Origin: JALHUF01 sp050014795
GTDB taxonomy: Bacteria; Acidobacteriota; Terriglobia; UBA7540
DNA length: 40,429 bases
Assembly (NCBI GenBank): GCA_050014795.1
Contig: JBEKCQ010000008.1
Location: 1-40,429 of the forward strand
Reading direction: 5' to 3'
Below the pieces are notes generated by a model. The model did not search any database. It was not told where the DNA came from and worked only from the letters and a program-made list of their open reading frames with translations. Positions within the stretch are counted from its first letter, which is position 1. Each line of letters starts with the position of its first letter. Shown one piece after another: positions 1 to 8,323 of the stretch. The translations under genes and the position numbers were made by a program.

Positions 1-181
1 CGAGTAGCATAGTCCGGGCACGATTCAAATCCCCAAACATCCTGTTCCAGACTTGGGGGGTGTGTGATCCTTCAAAAGTGAGTGGTCCTGCGCCATGAAC
101 CGAATGTTTGCGGAGCACAGGGATACGATGCACCAAGGCCATCCCACTCGACACGCACGACCTTGAAGCGTAAACTGATGA

Positions 182-196
182 GTTGTTACTGACAAC
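182..196. promoter_or_regulatory. Candidate operator upstream of the first dehydrogenase gene
   Basis: The arms GTTGT and ACAAC flank TACTG, giving a short inverted repeat 15 bases before the ATG at 211. The spacing suits a repressor site for the sugar cluster. The arms are only 5 bp, so this may be chance. No regulator gene lies next to it in the window. Confidence 0.2.
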
Positions 197-210
197 TGGT
201 ATCTACTCCT

Positions 211-1376
211 ATGAAGGCAGCCCTTCTTGCAGACGTGGAGAAAATGGTTGTTCGGGACGTACCGGATCCCTCAGTGCCTCCGAGCGAAGTCCTGATCATG
301 GTGAAAGCGGTCGGTGTATGCCGTATTGACCTGCACCTCTTTCGCGGCGATGCCAACTACAATCTTGACTCGCAGGGGCATCCCATTCCGCTCGCTGTTC
401 AGCCGCATATTCTGGGTCATGAATTCAGCGGCGAGATTCTGGAGCTAGGCTCGGAAGTCAGCGACCTGAAGCGCAGCGACCGTGTGTTGTGTGACCAGGG
501 GCGCAACTGCGTCAGCCAGAACCGCTGGCCGCGCTGTCCGTATTGCCGCTCCGGCGACTCGCGCCTGTGCGACCATTACGGCGAGCACGGCGTGACGGGA
601 CTGCCTGGAGCTATGGCGGATTACATCGCGATGCCGGCGGCGAATTGCCTGAAACTCCCTGACGGGATGCCCATGGAGCTCGGCGCCCTTGTGGAGCCGC
701 TTGGGCGCGTCATTCATGCAAGCGACCGGGTCGACCGCTCGCACTCGCGGTACAGTTTCGAGGGTGAAAGACGGATCAGCAATGTGCTGATTTACGGCGC
801 TGGGCCGAGCGGGCTTCTTTTCCTGCAATACCTCCGTTGTGTGAAGCATCTCGAAGGGTTGATCCTCGTGGCCGATGTCCGGGAAAGAATCTGTACCTTG
901 CCAAGGAATTCGGCGGGACTCCGGTTAACGTCAAACGACAGAACCTATTGGAGACGGTGGCTGAACTGACCTCGGGCGAGCGTGTGCACTACCTGATTGA
1001 AGCGACGGGGAACCCAGTGGTCTTCGAACAGATGGCGGGCATCCTTTGCAGGCAAGGCACCGTGCTGATCTTTGGCACCGGCTACAAGGGACGCGATATC
1101 AGTTTGATCGAGCCCCTCCTGTTCCTCGACCTTACGCTAGTGGTGTCCGTCGGCGCGTCTGGCGGGTTTGACCAGAACGGGCGCCCCGCAACCTACCGCC
1201 GCGCTCTCGAATTGGTGAGTGCGAGTAAGGTCCGCGTTTTACCGCTCATCACGCATCGCTACTACGCGCTCGACGATGTTCACATGGCTTTCGACCAGGA
1301 TTTTGGGCGGGAAGACTACATCAAGGGGTTGCTGAGTCTTGACTCGACGACTGGAGCAGGGACGATGAGGGCCTGA
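211..1376 (+). pseudogene. Zinc-dependent alcohol/polyol dehydrogenase (MDR family), frameshifted
   Basis: Two overlapping frames together make one medium-chain dehydrogenase of about 385 residues. The first frame (211-969) has the catalytic-zinc region GVCRIDLH, a GHEFSGE motif and four structural-zinc cysteines (C-x10-C-x2-C-x7-C). It also has the start of the nucleotide fold (YGAGPSG). The second frame carries the rest of the Rossmann fold and the C-terminus. The reading switches at 884-886, where AAA would need to be AAAA to give ...VREKNLYLAKEFG. The break is therefore a single missing base in an A run. It could be a real mutation or an assembly error. The usual CGTD motif reads CRID, so one residue by the zinc site is also unusual. 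The expected role is NAD(P)-dependent oxidation of a sugar or polyol. It sits 287 bases before fucI. Confidence 0.75.
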
Positions 1377-1663
1377 AGTATGAAGTGTGAAGCCGCCGAG
1401 AAGTTCTACTTTAAACTGGTCTCATCTCGTGGGGCAACGTCACGCCCATCACAGGCTTCGAAGCATCGATGATGGCTTTCACAAGAGAGTTTACGCTCGC
1501 CTCGGAACTGATCACAGGGCGAGGGCATAGGCGACACGCGCTTGCATCGACGGCGCGAAGAGCGTAATAGTCACAGCTCAACCCTGTTCCAGGCGGAAGT
1601 CGCGGTTAGAGTCTTGCCAGTGCCTTCCGAATTCTAACGCATTAGGACGGAGGGAAGTAGATC
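1377..1663. other. Intergenic stretch with an unexplained minus-strand open frame
   Basis: No annotated-length gene lies here. On the minus strand an open frame without an ATG runs from about 1600 to a TAA near 1411. It encodes a protein-like stretch including SSEASVNSLVKAIIDASKP. This could be the C-terminal end of a deleted gene or chance. The last bases hold the strong ribosome-binding site of fucI (GGAGGGAAG, 1649-1657). Confidence 0.25.
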
Positions 1664-3484
1664 ATGGCAGTAATCAGTGGCCTGAAAGTGAACGAACCGC
1701 AAAGTCGATTGCGCGGTACGCTGCCCAAGATTGGCATCCGGCCGGCCATTGACGGACGGCGCAAGGGCGTGCGCGAATCTTTGGAAGCGCAGACCATGGA
1801 GATGGCGAAATCCGCCGCCAAGTTCCTGTCCGAGCACCTCCGGCATCCCAATGGCTTGCCGGTGGAATGCGTTATTGCGGATACCTGCATCGGCGGGGTG
1901 ACGGAAGCGGCCGAAGCCGCTGACAAATTCGCCCGCGAAGGCGTGGGGCTTTCCCTGACGGTCACTCCGTGCTGGTGCTACGGATCCGAAACCATGGATA
2001 TGGACCCGCTGATTCCCAAGGCCGTGTGGGGTTTCAATGGCACGGAACGCCCCGGTGCGGTTTACCTAGCGGCGGTGCTGGCGGGCCACAATCAGAAAGG
2101 GCTGCCGGCCTTCAGCGTCTATGGACAGGACGTGCAGGATTCTTCCGACACTTCCATTCCCAACGACGTCCAGGAAAAGGTCCTGCAGTTCGCCAAGGCT
2201 GGCCTGGCGGTTGCTGAAATGAGGGGGAAATCTTATTTGTCTATCGGGTCTGTCTCCATGGGCATTGCGGGTTCTGTGGTTGACCCGGATTTCTTCCAGA
2301 ACTACCTGGGGATGCGCAATGAGAACGTGGATATGTCGGAGCTTACTCGGCGGCTCGAGGAAGGGATTTATGACAAAGAAGAGTTCGAGCGCGCCTTCCA
2401 GTGGGTGAAGGGGAACTGCCGCGAGGGCAAGGATTTCAATCTGCCGGAATTCCAGAGCTCGCGCGCAAAGAAAGACGCGGACTGGGTCACCGTGGTGAAA
2501 ATGACCATGATTGCCCGCGACTTGATGATAGGGAATCCTCGGCTTGCCGCACTCGGGTTTGGTGAAGAGGCTCTGGGACACAACGCCATTCTGGGTGGAT
2601 TCCAAGGACAGCGGCAGTGGACCGATCATTTCCCCAATGGGGATTTCATGGAGTCGATACTGAATTCCTCCTTTGATTGGAACGGCGTTCGGGAAGCCTT
2701 TGTATTCGCCACCGAGAATGACAGCTTGAATGGGGTCGCGATGCTATTTGGCCATCTCCTGACCGACACTGCCCAGATCTTCTCGGATGTTCGCACCTAT
2801 TGGAGCCCTGCGGCGGTAAAGCGGGTGAGCGGGAAAGAGCTGACCGGCCGCGCCGCAAATGGGATTATCCATCTCATCAATTCCGGCTCGAGTACCCTGG
2901 ACGGAACGGGGCGGCAAACCCGGGATGGCAAGCCGGTCATGAAGCCCTACTGGGAAATTGCCCCGGAAGAAGTCGGCCGCTGCCTCGATGCTACCCGGTG
3001 GTGTCCGGCGGACGTGGGTTATTTCCGGGGTGGGGGTTACTCCTCGCAATTCGTGACCAGGGGCGAAATGCCCGTGACCATGTCGCGCGTCAACCTGGTG
3101 AAGGGGCTGGGGCCGGTGCTGCAAATCGCTGAAGGCTATACGGTGGACTTGGCCCGGGACGTTCACGAGATCCTCGACCTACGGACTAACCCCACCTGGC
3201 CGACCACTTGGTTTGTTCCCAATCTGACTGGAGAGGCCCCCTTCAACGATGTTTACTCGGTGATGTACAACTGGGGCGCGAACCACGGAGCGATCAGTTA
3301 TGGTCACATCGGCGACCGGCTGATCACTTTGGCTTCCATGCTGCGCATTCCGGTCGGCATGCACAACGTCGCGCGGGAGCGCATCTTCCGACCTAGCGCC
3401 TGGACCGCTTTTGGGGCCATGGATCCACAAGGTGCGGATTATCGAGCTTGCGCCAACTTCGGCCCGCTCTACGGCAAGAAATAG
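1664..3484 (+). CDS. fucI: L-fucose isomerase
   Basis: This enzyme interconverts the aldose L-fucose and the ketose L-fuculose, and usually also D-arabinose and D-ribulose, in the cytoplasm with Mn2+. The 606-residue protein follows E. coli FucI (591 residues) almost end to end, with 13-14 extra N-terminal residues. Conserved blocks include PKIGIRPAIDGRRKGVRESL, TVTPCWCYGSETMDMDP, FNGTERPGAVYLAA and STLDGTGRQ. The metal ligands equivalent to E. coli Glu337, Asp361 and His528 are present at about residues 351 (ATENDSLNG), 375 (FSDVRTYW) and 541 (GANHGA). The start at 1664 has GGAGGG about nine bases upstream. No dedicated fuculokinase is adjacent, so the ketose may be phosphorylated by the rhamnulokinase-like or FGGY kinases further along. 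Confidence 0.96.
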   Translation: MAVISGLKVNEPQSRLRGTLPKIGIRPAIDGRRKGVRESLEAQTMEMAKSAAKFLSEHLRHPNGLPVECVIADTCIGGVTEAAEAADKFAREGVGLSLTVTPCWCYGSETMDMDPLIPKAVWGFNGTERPGAVYLAAVLAGHNQKGLPAFSVYGQDVQDSSDTSIPNDVQEKVLQFAKAGLAVAEMRGKSYLSIGSVSMGIAGSVVDPDFFQNYLGMRNENVDMSELTRRLEEGIYDKEEFERAFQWVKGNCREGKDFNLPEFQSSRAKKDADWVTVVKMTMIARDLMIGNPRLAALGFGEEALGHNAILGGFQGQRQWTDHFPNGDFMESILNSSFDWNGVREAFVFATENDSLNGVAMLFGHLLTDTAQIFSDVRTYWSPAAVKRVSGKELTGRAANGIIHLINSGSSTLDGTGRQTRDGKPVMKPYWEIAPEEVGRCLDATRWCPADVGYFRGGGYSSQFVTRGEMPVTMSRVNLVKGLGPVLQIAEGYTVDLARDVHEILDLRTNPTWPTTWFVPNLTGEAPFNDVYSVMYNWGANHGAISYGHIGDRLITLASMLRIPVGMHNVARERIFRPSAWTAFGAMDPQGADYRACANFGPLYGKK

Positions 3485-3527
3485 GGTATGTACCAACCTC
3501 GTTTTGCCGAGAGGGCAGCCTTAAGGG

Positions 3528-3669
3528 TTACCCTTTCACCTTTTCATTGTCTGCTGCACGGGTTCTTTCCCGTACCGCGGCATCAATGGTGACCGGCCTT
3601 GTTTTGGCTCCTTCCTTGCCCAACAACTCGACCGTCGCTTTGCCAATGCCTGAGGCTGCACCAATGTGA
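3528..3669 (-). pseudogene. Remnant of a short-chain dehydrogenase (SDR)
   Basis: Read on the minus strand, this stretch encodes GAASGIGKATVELLGKEGAK, the classic cofactor-binding start of an SDR. The Thr of the usual TGxxxGxG is lost (IGAASGIG). The frame then runs about 25 more residues to a TAA at 3528. There is no room for the rest of an SDR of about 250 residues. It is a scrap left between fucI and the next dehydrogenase. The remainder of the 3485-3826 gap shows nothing recognisable. Confidence 0.5.
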
Positions 3670-3826
3670 CAGCATGGAATATCAGGCACGCGGGCCGACC
3701 TACCTGCTGACAGTTCGGCACCCACACGCACATTGAATCGTCATGCGCGCACCTGTATACTCGGTGTCTATTACGGATGGTTTTGTGGCAACTAGGTTGG
3801 GGCGCGAAGGCGTGGAGTGAGAGAGG

Positions 3827-4891
3827 ATGGCAGACTCAGAGATGAAAGCAGCCGTCTACTACGGACCGCGCGACGTACGAATTGAGGCTGTCCCGATGCC
3901 TTTGCCGGGGCCGGGCGAGGTTGTGCTGCGCGTGCTGTGCTGCGCGGTCTGCGGCACTGACAAGCGCATTTTCACTCACGGCCAGAAGAACGTTGTGCCG
4001 CCAGCGATCACCGGGCACGAGATTGTCGGAACCGTGCACGAGATCGGCCCCGGCGTGGACGGCGGGCTCAAGACCGGGCAGAAGGTCATCGTCGCCACGG
4101 TCGTTGGCTGCGGAAAGTGCATCTACTGCCAGCGCAAGCAATACAATCTCTGTGATGCTTTCACTGCCCTCGGGTATGACTACGCGGGGGGATTCGCTGA
4201 GTACCTCAAAGTCCCGGCCGCTGCCGTAGCCCAGGGGAATGTGATCCCGATTCCTGCCTCAATGTCCGCCGAGCGCGCCGCATTGATTGAGCCACTCTCC
4301 TGCTGCCTTAACGGCCAGGAGTATCTGGCTGCACAGGCCGGGGATCGTGGCGTGGTTTTCGGCGCAGGCCCCATCGGCATGATGCACGCCAGCATTCTCA
4401 AGGCCCGCGGCTGCGCCCCCGTCATCGTCACCGACGTATCCGCAGAGCGGCTGGCCTATGTTCGCGAGTTCGGCTTGGGCGAGCCGGTCAACACGGCGGG
4501 AGCTGATGCCGTCGAAAGAATCCTCGCGGCCGCAGGCGGTGAGAAGTTTGACATAGCGATAACGGCCACCGCGGTGAAACCCGTCCAAGCTGATGCGCTG
4601 AAGCTTGTACGCAAGAAGGCCCGGGTTTGCTTCTTCGCGGGCATACCGAAGGATGACCCGATACTGGGCATCGACACCAACTTCATCCATTACAATGAGA
4701 TATCTGTCTTCGGTTGCTTTGCTTCCAACCTGCGACATTACCATCAGGCACTGGCGATGGTTTCTCGCAGCGATCTGCCCTGGGAACGATTCCTAACTCA
4801 CAGATTTAAGCTGGATGACATGGTCAAAGCTTACGAGGTCATGGAGGCGGGGCAGGGGATCAAGATGCTCATCGACTGCGAGTCACACTAA
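3827..4891 (+). CDS. Zinc-binding sugar-alcohol/threonine-type dehydrogenase (MDR family)
   Basis: This is a 354-residue medium-chain dehydrogenase of the sorbitol/threonine dehydrogenase type. It should oxidise a polyol, sugar or hydroxy acid with NAD(P). The catalytic-zinc signature CGTDKR (about residue 42), GHEIVGTVHEIG (about 63) and four structural-zinc cysteines (GCGKCIYCQRKQYNLC, about 90-107) are intact. The dinucleotide-binding motif is FGAGPIGMMHA (about 178). The substrate cannot be read from the sequence. Its place six bases before the aldolase/dehydrogenase gene suggests a shared transcript and a role in deoxy-sugar breakdown. A second start five residues in (MKAAVYYGP, 3842) is possible and matches the family's usual N-terminus. 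Unlike the copy at 211 it is undamaged. Confidence 0.9.
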   Translation: MADSEMKAAVYYGPRDVRIEAVPMPLPGPGEVVLRVLCCAVCGTDKRIFTHGQKNVVPPAITGHEIVGTVHEIGPGVDGGLKTGQKVIVATVVGCGKCIYCQRKQYNLCDAFTALGYDYAGGFAEYLKVPAAAVAQGNVIPIPASMSAERAALIEPLSCCLNGQEYLAAQAGDRGVVFGAGPIGMMHASILKARGCAPVIVTDVSAERLAYVREFGLGEPVNTAGADAVERILAAAGGEKFDIAITATAVKPVQADALKLVRKKARVCFFAGIPKDDPILGIDTNFIHYNEISVFGCFASNLRHYHQALAMVSRSDLPWERFLTHRFKLDDMVKAYEVMEAGQGIKMLIDCESH

Positions 4892-4896
4892 AGCCA

Positions 4897-6834
4897 ATGG
4901 ATAAGGAATCCCTGACACAACTGGTTGAGCTCTCGCGCACCGTGGGCGTTAATCCAGACTACGTTCAAGCCGGCGGTGGCAATACTTCTGTGAAATCGTC
5001 CGCCGCCCGGACGATGGCAATCAAGGCCAGCGGCACAGCCCTGACCTCGTTGAACGAACTGGAAGGCTGGGTCGAGCTGAGTGTGGGCGCGGTCTTGAGT
5101 ATCTTGGATCGAGCGGATCTCGCTACCCTGGATGCAAAGGAGCGCGAGGCACGCGTACTGGAGCATTTATCGTCAGCGGTCGTGGGTGGCCACGGGCGAC
5201 CCTCGGTCGAGAGCGCGCTGCACGCAATGCTCGGACGGGTCGTCATCCACACGCACCCCGTGGCGGCCAACGCCTTGAATTGCGGACCCGGCCTTAAGGC
5301 TTTGAACGAGATTATCCGTCCGGGCGAGCTGCCACCCCTGTGGATGTCCTACACTGACCCTGGCTGGTGCTTGGCAACGGCAACCAAGGCGGCTGTTGAA
5401 ACCTATCAGAAGAAACACGGTTGCCCTCCTACAGTCGTCTTCATGGAGAACCACGGCCTTTTGGTTTCGGCTCCCAACGCCCGCGATTGTTTGGCGCTTC
5501 ACAATGAATGGGTTGCGCGCTGCGAGCGTTACTTCGCACCGAAGGCTCCACCAGTGCAGCCGGCTCCGAAGATGGACTCCGCCACTCTGCGTAACACGAT
5601 GGTGGAACTTCGCCATGTGTGGCGCGACACGCACGGCGCCCCGCCCTTGGCCCGCTTCTCGGAAGACCCCGAACTGGCTGGCGTGGCTTGCACTGCAGGC
5701 GCAGACCTGCTGGCCAGCGGCTCGCTCACACCCGACCACATCGTTTACAGTGGCGCTCACGCCGTCCTGGCCGAGTCGTTTGACGAACTACCAGCGAAAT
5801 TGAAACCTGCCTTCGCCGAAAAGGTTCCACCCCGGATAATCATAGTCAGAAACGGTGGAGCTTTCCTGGTGGCTGACGATCCACTGAAGCTCGACGCTGC
5901 CGAGGCGCTGACGGTTGCCGCGGCCAAGATCATGCGGCTGGCCGCCGGGCGCAAGGGTGCTCACAACCTTTCGCCCTCCGCCGCCGACTTCATTATCAAT
6001 TGGGAGGCCGAACACTACCGCGCCCGCCTTCTGGACACCGCTCGGACGCCCCTGGCCGGCAAGGTCGCTTTGGTGACCGGAGCGGCTTCAGGTTTGGGCT
6101 GCGGGATCGCTCAAGGCCTCGTTGAAGCCGGGGCAGCAGCGACGTTCTGCGACATCGATGATCCCGGCGCGGAGGCTGCCGCGGCTGCTTCCGCGGACCC
6201 GCGCCGTGCGCTGCCCGTGCACATGGACGTGACGAGCGAAGAGTCGGTTGCTGCCGCCTTCGACCGGATGCTGAGGCGCTGGGGCGGTGTGGACATTGTC
6301 GTCTGTGCCGCCGGCATCGCGCCACCGGACGCACTCGTGGATATGTCGGTTGACAGGTGGCGGCTGGCCTTGGAAATCAACCTGACCGGCTACTTCCTTG
6401 TGGCGCGAGAGGCTGCGCGGATTATGGGCGCTCAGGGCGACGGAGGGGCGATGGTGATGCTTTCGTCCAAGACGGGCTTGGACGCCTCAAAGGCTAACTC
6501 CGCCTACAACGCTACCAAGGCCGGTGAACTGCATCTGATGCGCGGCTGGGCGCTGGAACTTGGGCCCCTCGGTATCCGCGTCAACGCCGTCGCGCCTGGG
6601 AACGTGTTCGAAGGCTCAAAGATCTGGAACCCCGAGTACATCAAGGCGGCAGCCCGCAAGAAAGGTATCAAGCCTGAAGAAGTCATCCCTTACTACACCT
6701 CGCTGACTGCCCTCAAGCGCGAAATCAAGCGCTCAGACGTTGCTGCCGCCGTCGTCTTCCTTTGCTCGGACGCGGCACGCTGTATCACAGGCCAGACTCT
6801 GGTGGTGGACAGCGGGCAGGTCATGGTCCGATGA
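4897..6834 (+). CDS. Bifunctional class II aldolase / short-chain dehydrogenase (RhaE-like)
   Basis: This is a fusion of two enzymes in 645 residues. The N-terminal half is a class II aldolase/adducin domain. Its zinc ligands are the HTHP pair (His118, His120) and a third His in MENHGLL (about 186), and the likely acid residue is in PSVESALH (about 105). The C-terminal part (about 387-645) is an SDR with TGAASGLG (394-401), catalytic Ser in MLSSKTG (about 523) and YNATK (Tyr537, Lys541). Known relatives (RhaE/YuxG) cleave L-rhamnulose-1-phosphate to dihydroxyacetone phosphate and L-lactaldehyde, then oxidise the aldehyde to lactate. With the rhamnose isomerase and kinase nearby, that is the likely job here. 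L-fuculose-1-phosphate is an alternative substrate. The protein is somewhat shorter than typical RhaE (about 690). Its stop overlaps the next start (ATGA). Confidence 0.87.
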   Translation: MDKESLTQLVELSRTVGVNPDYVQAGGGNTSVKSSAARTMAIKASGTALTSLNELEGWVELSVGAVLSILDRADLATLDAKEREARVLEHLSSAVVGGHGRPSVESALHAMLGRVVIHTHPVAANALNCGPGLKALNEIIRPGELPPLWMSYTDPGWCLATATKAAVETYQKKHGCPPTVVFMENHGLLVSAPNARDCLALHNEWVARCERYFAPKAPPVQPAPKMDSATLRNTMVELRHVWRDTHGAPPLARFSEDPELAGVACTAGADLLASGSLTPDHIVYSGAHAVLAESFDELPAKLKPAFAEKVPPRIIIVRNGGAFLVADDPLKLDAAEALTVAAAKIMRLAAGRKGAHNLSPSAADFIINWEAEHYRARLLDTARTPLAGKVALVTGAASGLGCGIAQGLVEAGAAATFCDIDDPGAEAAAAASADPRRALPVHMDVTSEESVAAAFDRMLRRWGGVDIVVCAAGIAPPDALVDMSVDRWRLALEINLTGYFLVAREAARIMGAQGDGGAMVMLSSKTGLDASKANSAYNATKAGELHLMRGWALELGPLGIRVNAVAPGNVFEGSKIWNPEYIKAAARKKGIKPEEVIPYYTSLTALKREIKRSDVAAAVVFLCSDAARCITGQTLVVDSGQVMVR

Positions 6835-8060
6835 GTTCGTCCCACCCAAGAAGCCAAGCGAACCTCGAAGAAATCCTATACCGAGGGTCAATCGAGGAAC
6901 GTTTCGGCGCATTGCGTGAACTCTGCGCGTCTCTCAGCCCGAGGTCGCGCCGGGGGACCAACTCGCACATCCACACCAGTGAATCCTTCAGTGTTTTTCG
7001 TTCGCCGACCGAAGCCGTTTGGCAGGCGGCGCGCGAGGGCATCGCGGTGCTGGGGATCAACGACCATTACACGGTTGCCGGGCATAATGAATTCCGCCAG
7101 GCCTGCGAGATTGCTGGCATCGCTGCTGTCTTTTCTCTTGAGGCGGCGGCAATGGACCGCACCGCAGAAGTTGGCGGTCTCCTGCTTAATGATCCGGATA
7201 ACCCTGGCCGGGTATATCTTTGCGGCAAAGGCATCACGCGGATTCCGCCCGATTCCTCGGTGGCGATGCACACCCTGGCCCGATTGCGCGCGGCCCTTGA
7301 GCGGCGCAATAGGGAAATAACTGAAAAGGTCGCTGCAGTTTTCCGCGAGCGTCTGAACGCTAACGGCCCGACTTGGGAGGCCGTGGGGGCGTTGACGCCG
7401 CGAGGCAACGCCACGGAACGGCACGTTGCCTGGGCCGCGGTCCAACGACTGCGAGAACTGGCCGCCGAGCGCCGGGCACCTCTAGCCGAGTTAGTTGCGC
7501 GCTGCTGTGCGGCCGCCCCGCCTGGGAGAGCGGATGACGCAACCCTGCAGATCTTTGTCCGGGCCAGACTCCTCAAGGCCGGTGGCCCTTGTTACGTGCC
7601 GGAATCCGAGGAGGCCTTCGTCCCCCCCAATGAAATGCGCGAAATCTTTCTGGCCTTCGGAGCCATCCCCACTTATCCGGTCCTCGGCAACCCTGTCACA
7701 TCCGGCGAGCGTGACATCGAGGTTCTCCTTGACCGTTTGGAGACCGAGGGTTTTTATGCAATCGAGGTCATACCGCACCGCAATACGCGGGAGCGTCTGG
7801 CCGAGATTATCTCAACAGCACGACGCCGTTGGTGGCCTGTTTTCAACGGCACGGAGCACAACACACCTGAGGCCCGAGCGCTCCTTGATCCTTTTGCGCT
7901 CGACCCGGAGTTCGAACCTTGGTTCCGCCAGAGCACAGCAGTTCTGCTCGGGCACCAAGCCGTAGTGAGCCATGGCAAGCAGGGATTCGTTGACGATAAT
8001 GGCCGGCCTACAATCCCTGACGCGCGCGCCAGATTCGAATATTTCAGCGCCGCAGGCTGA
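6831..8060 (+). CDS. PHP-domain metal-dependent hydrolase-like protein
   Basis: This 409-residue protein has features of the PHP metallohydrolase fold. They are SHIHTSES (His46, His48) in the place of the usual first motif DxHxH, GINDHYTVAGHNEF (Asp78, His79) as the second, and FNGTEHNTPEAR near the C-terminus as the GSDAH-like motif. PHP proteins include histidinol phosphatase, polymerase-associated domains and 3',5'-nucleotide phosphatases. The substrate cannot be assigned. The start at 6831 overlaps the stop of the aldolase/dehydrogenase gene (ATGA), so the two are probably translationally coupled. This argues for a role with that enzyme's phosphorylated substrates or products. A longer frame from 6762 would overlap the upstream gene heavily and is less likely. 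Confidence 0.65.
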   Translation: MSSSHPRSQANLEEILYRGSIEERFGALRELCASLSPRSRRGTNSHIHTSESFSVFRSPTEAVWQAAREGIAVLGINDHYTVAGHNEFRQACEIAGIAAVFSLEAAAMDRTAEVGGLLLNDPDNPGRVYLCGKGITRIPPDSSVAMHTLARLRAALERRNREITEKVAAVFRERLNANGPTWEAVGALTPRGNATERHVAWAAVQRLRELAAERRAPLAELVARCCAAAPPGRADDATLQIFVRARLLKAGGPCYVPESEEAFVPPNEMREIFLAFGAIPTYPVLGNPVTSGERDIEVLLDRLETEGFYAIEVIPHRNTRERLAEIISTARRRWWPVFNGTEHNTPEARALLDPFALDPEFEPWFRQSTAVLLGHQAVVSHGKQGFVDDNGRPTIPDARARFEYFSAAG

Positions 8061-8323
8061 TTAAGGACTTGCCTGGCGCGCGCTCGAGAGGAGAAGTTGA
8101 CTGGTCTTACGCCCGAGCAAAGGAGCAGCAGCTTGGGGCTGGCGGGCGGATAGTAAGGCCCCGGTGCCATCCTATTTCATCTCGGCGGCCTGGAGCCACG
8201 AGTTGGTACCGGGAATACGGCCTGCGAGCCCCTGATTGGTTGCAATTCTTGGGCCTTTAGGGGATTATAACCGGTTCAATCGGGTGACCAAATTCCTTAC
8301 ATAGCAGACGGAGGATAAAACAC

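Noticed and set aside
445..849. Long minus-strand frame inside the first dehydrogenase
   Set aside because: It is the antisense of a conserved enzyme and has no family-like motif.
6762..6830. N-terminal extension of the PHP-domain gene
   Set aside because: It lies wholly inside the preceding gene. The ATG at 6831 with ATGA overlap is the usual coupling arrangement.
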